15,061 nt of DNA, from NCBI GenBank assembly GCA_014377905.1, contig JACMOQ010000488.1:1-15061 (forward strand). Direction: 5' to 3'. A program made the translations under genes and the position numbers. Within the stretch, counting starts at the first letter, position 1. Each line of letters begins with the position of its first letter. The notes under the pieces are model-generated. The model was not told where the DNA came from. It did no database searches and saw only the letters and a list, made by a program, of their open reading frames with translations. Shown here one piece after another: positions 9,155-15,061 of the stretch. This DNA is from Acetobacteraceae bacterium. GTDB lineage: Bacteria > Pseudomonadota > Alphaproteobacteria > Acetobacterales > Acetobacteraceae.

Positions 9155-11106
9155 CCCGCCGCCTGCAAAACCTCCTGCACCAGTTTCGGCGGCGCTTCGG
9201 CGAGGTGATCGAAGCGGTGGCGAAACACACCCAGCCCCACGGTCTGGCTGCGCAGTTCGGCAATGAAATCATGCAGTTCGGCATGCGGAATGAGCGCCTC
9301 GACATCGTCCCAGCCCATCCAGCCCGGCCGTTCGCCATAGCCGAGGATTTGCCCGCGCCGGCCGCCAACCAGGCGTTGGGCGGTGGCGGTGGCGGTGTTC
9401 GGCACTGAAATCGTTACCGCATGGATCGGTTCGAGCAGCACCGGCGTGGCTTTCGGCAGCGCGTCCTGCATCGCCATTCGTGTGGCGGTGCGGAACGCCA
9501 TGTCCGAGCTATCGACCGGGTGAAACCCGCCATCGACCAGGGCGACCTCGATATCAACCACCGGGAAGCCGAATGCGCCTTTGCGGGCGGCGTCTTCGGC
9601 GGCGGCTCTGACCGAGGGGATGTACAGCCGTGGCACCGTGCCGCCAACAATGCGATCGACAAAGGCAAACCCGGCGCCACGGGCGCGTGGCGCGAGTTCC
9701 AGCGTCACATCGGCGAATTGGCCATGGCCGCCGGTCTGGCGTTTCAGCCGTGCCGCCTGCTGCACCGGATGGCGGATGGTTTCGCGATAGGCGGTGCCTG
9801 GTCGTGTCGATTTCAGCCGCACCCCGAAGGCGGCTGCCAGCCGGTCCATCGCGGCTTTCAGGTGCAACTCGCCCTGACCTGAAAGAACCGTTTCGCCGAG
9901 TTCAGCATCCTGGTGGAGCGCCAGCCCGGCATCTTCTTCGAGCAGCTTTTCCAGTGCCCCGGACAGGCGCACGTCGTCGCGCCGATCAACGGTGGTGATC
10001 GCCAGGGCAAAAACGGGCGGATTGGCGGGCGCGATGGCGAGGCCTGCCGGATCACCGCCTAGCACCGCACCGGTCAAAACGCCCTCCAGCCTGCCGAGCG
10101 CCACGATTGCGCCGGTGACGGCCTCGGCGATTTTCAACAGATCGCCATCCGCTGCCCGCCACATTCCGCCGATCCGCTTGCCATCCAGCGTCGCGCCATC
10201 CTTCAATGGCCCGCGCCACACCCGCGCCCAGGACAGCTTGCCGCCATGGCCGGCATTGAGGGTGCGAAACACCTGCACCAGCGCGCCGCCGTTGGGCGCG
10301 ACGCCAAGCCGGGCGGCGGTGGCTTCTGGCGCCGGGGTATCGTGGCGAAGCGCCTTCCACAGGCGACGCACCCCACCATCGCGTTCGGCACTGCCGAGCA
10401 GAATTTCAGAAATTGTGCCGTCGGCTTCCTCGGCGTGCAGGCGGTCGAAAATATCGTCCTTGCTGGGCTTGATGTCCTCGATCATTTTTTCCAACAGCCC
10501 GTCATCGAAATCGGCCAGGACTTCGACCAACGCGTCCCGCGCCTCCCGCTCGCGGTCGGCCATGCTGTCGGGTACCGGAATTTGTTCCGACGCCTCGCCG
10601 CGTCGGTAGCGATAGGCACGCTCGCGGACCACATCGACATAGCCGGTGATGGTTTCGCCATCGCGGATCGGCACTTCGCGCAGCACCAGGCGGCGCGAGG
10701 TCAGACCTTGCAGAGCCGCCATGGTGTCGCGGACCCGGCCGGTGAAAGTATCGATACGGTTGATGAAAATCAGCGCCGGGATGCCGGTCTGGTCGATCTG
10801 ATGGAGGAAGGGTGCCACCGTGAGGGCGCGGGCGGGATCGGGGTCGCACACCAGCACCGCGATATCGGCGACCGCCAGTGCCGCCGCAGTTTCGTGCATG
10901 GTTTCAACCGAGCCGGGGCAGTCGATCAGGGTCCAGGCTTCATCGAGATAGCTGGACGATGCGATCCTGGTGCCGCCGCGTGGGGCGGCGCCGCGCCGGG
11001 CTGGACCGCCTGCGGCGGCGGCGAGCGCATCGGACAACGTGGACTTGCCGCTGGCATAGGGGCCAATGATGGCGACGACACGCGGGCCGGTTGGGGCATG
11101 GGGCAT
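9151..11106 (-). CDS. EF-G-like translational GTPase (divergent paralogue)
   Basis: A 651-residue EF-G-like protein with the EF-G domain order. The G domain has a P-loop GPYASGKST (15-23), G3 DCPG (62-65) and G4 NRID (116-119). Beta-barrel domains II-III follow. Domain IV-V blocks include LKRQTGGHGQF, GGTVPRLYIPSV, DGGFHPVDSSDMAF and ATPVLLEPI, all matching EF-G counterparts. It differs from housekeeping EF-G in two ways. The stretch between P-loop and G3 is about 25 residues shorter and lacks the switch I RGITI motif. The position of the catalytic His in DTPGH is Ser (DCPGS). I believe the same features occur in other alphaproteobacterial 'elongation factor G-like' proteins, whose function is unknown. 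Start choice: ATG at 11106 has GGAGG six bases upstream; an ATG at 11199 would add 31 low-complexity residues. Confidence 0.88.
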   Translation of the reverse strand: MPHAPTGPRVVAIIGPYASGKSTLSDALAAAAGGPARRGAAPRGGTRIASSSYLDEAWTLIDCPGSVETMHETAAALAVADIAVLVCDPDPARALTVAPFLHQIDQTGIPALIFINRIDTFTGRVRDTMAALQGLTSRRLVLREVPIRDGETITGYVDVVRERAYRYRRGEASEQIPVPDSMADREREARDALVEVLADFDDGLLEKMIEDIKPSKDDIFDRLHAEEADGTISEILLGSAERDGGVRRLWKALRHDTPAPEATAARLGVAPNGGALVQVFRTLNAGHGGKLSWARVWRGPLKDGATLDGKRIGGMWRAADGDLLKIAEAVTGAIVALGRLEGVLTGAVLGGDPAGLAIAPANPPVFALAITTVDRRDDVRLSGALEKLLEEDAGLALHQDAELGETVLSGQGELHLKAAMDRLAAAFGVRLKSTRPGTAYRETIRHPVQQAARLKRQTGGHGQFADVTLELAPRARGAGFAFVDRIVGGTVPRLYIPSVRAAAEDAARKGAFGFPVVDIEVALVDGGFHPVDSSDMAFRTATRMAMQDALPKATPVLLEPIHAVTISVPNTATATAQRLVGGRRGQILGYGERPGWMGWDDVEALIPHAELHDFIAELRSQTVGLGVFRHRFDHLAEAPPKLVQEVLQAAG

Positions 11107-11112
11107 GGGCGT

Positions 11113-11117
11113 CCTCC
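11113..11117 (-). promoter_or_regulatory. Shine-Dalgarno that fixes the EF-G-like start
   Basis: On the minus strand GGAGG lies six bases before ATG 11106. This supports the shorter 651-residue protein over the in-frame ATG at 11199. Confidence 0.7.
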
Positions 11118-11239
11118 GTGGCCGGAGCTTGCCGACGGGAAAGCCCGCCTGTGCGCCGGTCCTGCGCGGCATCATGGGCGCGGGAATGCGCTGCGCCAAG
11201 GGGAATATGCTGGTGATCGGCCGCGCCTAGTGCTACACC

Positions 11240-11259
11240 ATGACCACAAATCTGGTCAT
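11240..11259. promoter_or_regulatory. 7-bp inverted repeat, candidate antitoxin operator
   Basis: ATGACCA (11240-11246) and TGGTCAT (11253-11259) are perfect inverted arms around a six-base spacer, ending 11 bases before the antitoxin ATG. Phd/YefM-type antitoxins usually repress their own promoter through such palindromes, so this is a plausible operator. Binding is not shown by sequence. Confidence 0.5.
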
Positions 11260-11270
11260 AAAGTGCCGCG

Positions 11271-11513
11271 ATGAACGCGATCAATCTGGCGAATGCGAAG
11301 GCGCATCTCAGCGAACTGCTCGACCGGGTCGAAGCCGGGGAGGAAGTGGTGATAACCCGCCACGGCAAGCCGGTGGCGCAGTTATCGCCGATTACGGCCC
11401 CCAAGCAACCGATAGATTTCGAGGCGCTGGCGGCGTTCCGGGCGACGATGCCACCTTGGCGTAAATCCAGTGCCGAGCTTATCCGGGAAATGCGCGACGA
11501 CGAACGTTATTGA
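11271..11513 (+). CDS. type II antitoxin, Phd/YefM family
   Basis: An 80-residue antitoxin. Residues 4-40 (NLANAKAHLSELLDRVEAGE, then VVITRHGKPVAQLSP) are the classic Phd/YefM DNA-binding and dimerisation fold. The charged C-terminal part (about 45-80) would bind and block the cognate toxin. The gene appears intact and of normal length. A palindrome sits just upstream, suggesting autoregulation. Its TGA overlaps a TTG that begins the VapC-like reading frame (TTGA, four bases), the usual coupled arrangement of antitoxin and toxin. The partner toxin is broken, so the antitoxin may be an orphan, or may still neutralise a related VapC elsewhere. Confidence 0.88.
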   Translation: MNAINLANAKAHLSELLDRVEAGEEVVITRHGKPVAQLSPITAPKQPIDFEALAAFRATMPPWRKSSAELIREMRDDERY

Positions 11514-11949
11514 ATTATTTCGATACCAGTTTCCTGGCGCCGTTGATCCGTTCCGAGGCTACCACTCAAGACGTAGGTCAGTTCCTTTTCGGCTTGGCGG
11601 CGTGAACGCTGGCGATCAGCCATTGGACCAAGGTTGAATTTGCCTCAGTCCTCGCGCGGGACGTACGGATGGCATCATCGATCACAACGCAGCCCGGGAC
11701 GCCGAAGCACAATTCAGCACGATCATCAAAACCGCCTTCATCATCCGGCTGCCAAATGCCGACGAGTTCGATTTCGCCCGCAATTATTTGGCCCGTCCCG
11801 AAACCGGGCTGCGCGGCGGTGACGCACTGCATCTGGCGATCGCGGCCAACCGACGGGCGAGTGCGATTTACAGTCTGGACAAAGGACTGGTGAAGGCCGG
11901 CAAGATGTTGGGGCTGCCGGTCAGTCGGGGTATTCCGGCGGGCAGATAA
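11510..11949 (+). pseudogene. broken VapC-type PIN-domain toxin
   Basis: Remnant of a VapC-family RNase of about 146 residues. From TTG 11510 the frame reads NYFDTSFLAPL (first PIN acidic residue, Asp at 11522) and meets an in-frame TGA at 11603. It then continues in the same frame as TLAISHWTKVEFASVLAR, with the second acidic residue, Glu, at 11636. Near 11665-11670 the homology moves to another frame (net loss of one base or gain of two). It goes on through GGDALHLAIA (Asp at 11821) and YSLDKGL (Asp at 11878) to TAA at 11947-11949. All four PIN acidic positions survive in the DNA, so decay looks recent, but no single frame can make the toxin. A sequencing error could explain one lesion but less easily both. 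The TTG start overlaps the antitoxin stop. Confidence 0.8.
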
Positions 11950-11972
11950 TCACATCTCGGTTGGGAAATTTT

Positions 11973-13004
11973 TCACGCCCCTGCCCCAATCGCTGCCGCC
12001 AGGACCCGCCCTGCTTCGATACACTCGGCAGCTGAAACATCCAGATGCGTCGTTGCCCGCACTGTCCGTGGCCCAAACGCCTGCACGAATACCCCAGCCG
12101 CACGCGCGCGCGACACCACTGTTGCGGCATCGGGCAATCCGGCCGGCAGATGAAAAATGATAATGTTGGTCTGGACATCCGCCATGGTGATCAGCGCCGG
12201 GGTTTGCGCCACCGCGGCCGCGATCACCCGCGCATTGGTGTGATCTTCTGCCAAACGGTCGAAATGATGATCGAGCGCGTAAAGCCCCGCCGCGGCCAGA
12301 ATGCCGGACTGGCGCATCGCCCCGCCATAGCGCCGACGTGCCTGGATTGCGCGCGGCATCAGTGCCGCCGACCCCGCCACCAGGCTGCCGATCGGGCAGC
12401 CCAGCCCTTTCGACAGCGCCACACCCACGACATCGAACGGCGCGGCAAGTTCGGCCAGGCTACGCCGGCTGGCGACCGCCGCATTGAACAGTCTGGCGCC
12501 ATCGAGGTAGCTGCCGAGCCCGAGGTCCCGGGCCGCCGCCCCGATGCGAATTGCCTCATCCGGGTCGAACACGAAGCCGCCGCCGCGATTATGGGTACTC
12601 TCGACGCAAACCAGACTGGTGCCCGGCTGCACCACGTGCCCACGCGGTTTGGCCTTGGCGCTAACATCACCGGCGGTGAAACGCCCGCCTTGGCCGATGA
12701 CGGTAAACTGCACCCCGGCATTGGCGGCCGACGCGCCAGCCTCATGCCAGACGATATGGGCCTCGTCACCCACCAGCACATCATCGCCGGGTTGGGTCAG
12801 CATCTTGAGGGCGACCTGATTGGCCATGGTGCCGGACGGCACAAAAATCGCGGCGTCCTTGCCGAGCAGTTCGGCGATGCGACGCTGCAAGGCGTTGACG
12901 GTGGGATCGTCACCGTACTGATCGTCGCCGACATCTGCCGCCGCCATCGCCGCCCGCATTCCGGCGGTCGGTTTCGTCACAGTATCGGAACGCAGATCTA
13001 TCAT
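11973..13004 (-). CDS. ltaE: low-specificity L-threonine aldolase
   Basis: A PLP-dependent fold-type I lyase of 343 residues that splits L-threonine or L-allo-threonine into glycine and acetaldehyde in the cytoplasm. Family motifs are complete. The N terminus is MIDLRSDTVTKPT; FVPSGTMANQ is at 54-63. His83 in AHIVWHEAG should stack on the cofactor. Asp168 and Arg171 in LDGARLFNA contact PLP, and Lys199 in LSKGLGCPIGS forms the Schiff base. These numbers match E. coli LtaE closely (Lys197, His83, Asp168, Arg171). Start choice: ATG at 13004 has GGGAGA about seven bases upstream; an ATG at 13022 would add six residues not typical of the family. It diverges from the CoA-transferase gene over 88 bases and ends 23 bases from the vapC remnant. 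Confidence 0.93.
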   Translation of the reverse strand: MIDLRSDTVTKPTAGMRAAMAAADVGDDQYGDDPTVNALQRRIAELLGKDAAIFVPSGTMANQVALKMLTQPGDDVLVGDEAHIVWHEAGASAANAGVQFTVIGQGGRFTAGDVSAKAKPRGHVVQPGTSLVCVESTHNRGGGFVFDPDEAIRIGAAARDLGLGSYLDGARLFNAAVASRRSLAELAAPFDVVGVALSKGLGCPIGSLVAGSAALMPRAIQARRRYGGAMRQSGILAAAGLYALDHHFDRLAEDHTNARVIAAAVAQTPALITMADVQTNIIIFHLPAGLPDAATVVSRARAAGVFVQAFGPRTVRATTHLDVSAAECIEAGRVLAAAIGAGA

Positions 13005-13092
13005 GGCAGGTCTCCCGAGCATTGCCGGGGTGACTATGGTGCCAATCGGGCGATTGAACTAGCGTTCTGAAAAATACGTCCAGGGGACCCTT

Positions 13093-14304
13093 ATGACCGA
13101 TGCCGCCTTGCCATTTGCCGGCCTCAAAGTAATCGATTGCGCGAGCTATATCGCCGCCCCGATCGCTGCCACCGTGCTCGCCGATTTCGGCGCCGATGTC
13201 ATCAAGATCGAAGCCCCGGGTGAGGGCGATCCCTGGCACACCGCCTATTCCCGGCTGCCGCAGCAGAACGGCACCAACTTCCCCTGGCTGCTCGACAACC
13301 GCAACAAGCGCGGTCTGGCGCTGGATTTGAAGGCCCCGGCCGGACGGGCGGTGCTGGAACGGCTGGTGTCGCAGGCGGACGTCTTTATCACCAATCTGCC
13401 GCTGCCAGTGCGCGAACGGCTGACGGTGCGCTACAGCGATTTCGCTGCCCACCCGCGCCTGATCTATGCGTCGCTGACAGCCTATGGCGAGGTCGGCGCC
13501 GAAGCTGCCAAGACCGGCTTTGATGTCACGGCCTATTGGGCACGCAGCGGGTTGATGGACCATGTCCGCGCCGATTTCAACACTGTTCCAGGCCGTGCCG
13601 TTGCTGGCATGGGCGATCATCCGACCGGCATTGCGCTTTATGCCGGCATTACCACCGCTTTGTTGCAGCGTGCCAAAACCGGGCTCGGCAGTGAAGTCCG
13701 CACCTCGCTGCTTGCTAACGGCATGTGGTCCAGCAGCTTCCTTGTCCAGGCACAACTTTGCGGGGTGGAAATCCCGGTGCGTGGCCCGCGTGAAGACATG
13801 CCGCGCGCACTTGCCAACATGTATAAAACCTCCGACGGGCGCTGGTTTCTGCTGGCATTGACGTCGGAAATTCGACAATGGCCGGCGCTGGCGCAAGCGA
13901 TCGGCCTGCCCGGGCTTATCACCGATCCGCGCTTTATTGACGACAAGGGCCGCAGCGCAAACGTCAAGGCGCTTACAGAGATTTTCGATGCCACCTTTGC
14001 CGCCAACACCTTGACGCATTGGCGCGCGGCCCTTGATGCTGCGGGATTGACCTTCGGCATTGTTGGCACCGTGCCAGAAATGGCCGCCGATCCGCAGGCG
14101 CTGGCCGTCGGCATTCTGCGCCCCTTGGCTGATACCGGCATGATGACGATCGACAGCCCGTTCACCCTGACCGACATGGCCAAGGCGCCGATAACGATCG
14201 CGCCGGATCAGGGGGGGCATAACGCCGAGATTTTGCGCGAAGCGGGGTATTCGGAAAGCGAGATCAACGGATTTCGGGATGCCGGGGTTATTGCTGGCCG
14301 ATAA
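13093..14304 (+). CDS. CaiB/BaiF family (class III) CoA-transferase
   Basis: A 403-residue class III CoA-transferase that moves CoA between an acyl-CoA donor and a carboxylic acid acceptor through an aspartyl-CoA type intermediate. Visible features are the N-terminal GLKVIDCASYIAAPIAATVLADFGADVIKIE (about 10-40), NKRGLALDLK (71-80), and the expected catalytic Asp144 in TGFDVTAYWARSG. These are followed by the two-lobed interlocking fold's PTGIALYAGITTALLQR region. Length is normal and the gene is intact. ATG 13093 has AGGGGA about six bases upstream. The substrate cannot be read from sequence; a carnitine, oxalate or 2-methylacyl/bile-acid-like acid is possible. The adjacent convergent TfdA-like dioxygenase and divergent threonine aldolase hint at catabolism, but no shared pathway is evident. 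Confidence 0.92.
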   Translation: MTDAALPFAGLKVIDCASYIAAPIAATVLADFGADVIKIEAPGEGDPWHTAYSRLPQQNGTNFPWLLDNRNKRGLALDLKAPAGRAVLERLVSQADVFITNLPLPVRERLTVRYSDFAAHPRLIYASLTAYGEVGAEAAKTGFDVTAYWARSGLMDHVRADFNTVPGRAVAGMGDHPTGIALYAGITTALLQRAKTGLGSEVRTSLLANGMWSSSFLVQAQLCGVEIPVRGPREDMPRALANMYKTSDGRWFLLALTSEIRQWPALAQAIGLPGLITDPRFIDDKGRSANVKALTEIFDATFAANTLTHWRAALDAAGLTFGIVGTVPEMAADPQALAVGILRPLADTGMMTIDSPFTLTDMAKAPITIAPDQGGHNAEILREAGYSESEINGFRDAGVIAGR

Positions 14305-14373
14305 CGCAGAGCCGCTATTTTTGGGACCGCAAGGGAGAATTCACCCGGCCTGCCCCAAACGTCCGGATGGTCA

Positions 14374-15061
14374 CTAAGCTTGCGCAAGCGTTGGAGCAAC
14401 ATCCTCCACGGTTGTGCGCCGCATGTCACGCACCTCCCCGGTATCGTTATAGCGGCGCGCACGATGCATGGTCTGGCGATTATCCCACAGCACCAGATCG
14501 CCGAGCGTCCAGCGATGGGTGTACACGTATTTCGCCTGGGTTGCGTGTTCGACCAGATCGCGGATCAGCGACATCGCTTCCGGGCGCGGCATGTCCTCGA
14601 TTTCGCCAATATGGCTCGACAGAAAGATCGACTTGCGGCCGGTGACCGCGTTGCGTCGCACCAGGCGCTGACGCACCGGGGCGAAATTGAGCTTTTCCTG
14701 TTCGGAAAACTCATCAAACCCGAGCAGCCCGCGCGAATAAATCAGCGAATGGTGGGTGACCATGTCGGCAATCAGCGCGCGGTCATCATCGGGCAAATCG
14801 TCATACGCGGCGCGCATGTCGGCGAATTGGGTGCCGCCGCCGGCCTTGGGAATGGCGCGCGCTGACAGGCCGGAATATTTTGCCGGCGTTGCCTTGAAGC
14901 TGCTGTCGGAATGCCAAAGATTATTGCCAAGGTGGAACATCCGCCGCCGGTCATCGCGGGCGAACAGCTTGTTGTCCTGATCGAGATTGGAAATATCGGC
15001 CATTTCCATATCGAGCCGACGCTGGTCGCTGGTCTGGATGTTCCCTGTGGCAAGTTCGAGC
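14374..15061 (-). CDS. TauD/TfdA-family Fe(II)/2-oxoglutarate dioxygenase (5' part outside window)
   Basis: The C-terminal 228 or so residues of a non-heme iron, 2-oxoglutarate-dependent dioxygenase. The frame is open to the right edge: it reads LELATGNIQTSDQRRLDMEM before the Met at 15009, so that Met is probably not the start. The iron-binding HxD is in WHSDSSF (His codon 14911-14913, Asp codon 14905-14907). The distal His is in QTMHRARR (codon 14464-14466), and Arg residues in DMRR about 14 residues later would bind 2-oxoglutarate. The WHSDSSF and YSGLSARAIP blocks resemble TfdA (2,4-D dioxygenase) more than TauD. The real substrate is unknown; members oxidise phenoxyacetates, taurine, sulfate esters or other acids. 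The gene converges on the CoA-transferase gene with a 69-base gap that contains no clear terminator. Confidence 0.9.
   Translation of the reverse strand, partial: LELATGNIQTSDQRRLDMEMADISNLDQDNKLFARDDRRRMFHLGNNLWHSDSSFKATPAKYSGLSARAIPKAGGGTQFADMRAAYDDLPDDDRALIADMVTHHSLIYSRGLLGFDEFSEQEKLNFAPVRQRLVRRNAVTGRKSIFLSSHIGEIEDMPRPEAMSLIRDLVEHATQAKYVYTHRWTLGDLVLWDNRQTMHRARRYNDTGEVRDMRRTTVEDVAPTLAQA

Noticed and set aside
12045..13070. 341-codon plus-strand frame opposite ltaE
   Set aside because: LtaE has all catalytic residues in the other strand; this frame is a compositional shadow.
12910..14220. 436-codon minus-strand frame opposite the CoA-transferase gene
   Set aside because: The plus-strand CaiB/BaiF protein has full family motifs here; the antisense frame has none and also overlaps the threonine aldolase start.
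14305..14373. Bidirectional terminator between the CoA-transferase and dioxygenase genes
   Set aside because: The region has a short T run but no convincing stem next to it.

Overview
The window is a compact, high-GC (roughly 60-65% by eye) bacterial chromosome segment. The protein families and the frequent TGA/TAG stops point to a Gram-negative alphaproteobacterium. A family such as Acetobacteraceae or another Rhodospirillales lineage is possible, but the sequence does not settle this. It looks like ordinary metabolic and housekeeping chromosome with one small decayed toxin-antitoxin locus. I see no rRNA, tRNA, CRISPR array, insertion sequence or prophage. No gene-free stretch exceeds 300 bases; the longest is the 200-base divergent region 7386-7585.

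Layout. Positions 1-165 hold no supported gene: a perfect 14-bp palindrome lies near the left edge and a strong 11-bp inverted repeat sits just beyond the first gene. A family IV (HSL-like) carboxylesterase (166-1092, minus) diverges from an APH-fold phosphotransferase of the ACAD10/FadE36 type (1161-2198, plus). Converging on the latter, and overlapping its 3' end by 32 bases, is a minus-strand series: nrdJ, then maeB, then a membrane-anchored J-domain protein. nrdJ (5061-7385) is a B12-dependent class II ribonucleotide reductase, and maeB (2604-4889) a malic enzyme with a phosphotransacetylase-like tail. maeB and the J-domain gene overlap by four bases and are probably translationally coupled. 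Upstream of nrdJ are two NrdR-box-like sites 31 bp apart, and a D-aminopeptidase gene (7586-9154, plus) diverges from that same region. Its stop codon overlaps the stop of a convergent, noncanonical EF-G-like GTPase (9151-11106, minus).

The right third starts with a Phd/YefM-type antitoxin (11271-11513) with a palindromic operator candidate, followed by a VapC-type PIN toxin broken by an in-frame stop and a frameshift (11510-11949). Then come low-specificity L-threonine aldolase (11973-13004, minus), a divergent CaiB/BaiF class III CoA-transferase (13093-14304, plus), and the 3' part of a TauD/TfdA-family dioxygenase (14374 to the window edge, minus).

Functional picture. Several genes fit small-molecule catabolism: esterase, acyl-CoA-associated phosphotransferase, CoA-transferase, TfdA-like dioxygenase, and threonine aldolase supplying glycine and acetaldehyde. 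MaeB links C4 acids to pyruvate and NADPH. NrdJ supplies deoxynucleotides with or without oxygen if cobalamin is available. These genes do not form one obvious pathway. I found no convincing undescribed multi-gene system. The points most worth a second look are the NrdR-like site pair, the EF-G-like protein that lacks the catalytic His position, the broken VapC beside an intact antitoxin, and the sequence elements at the left edge.
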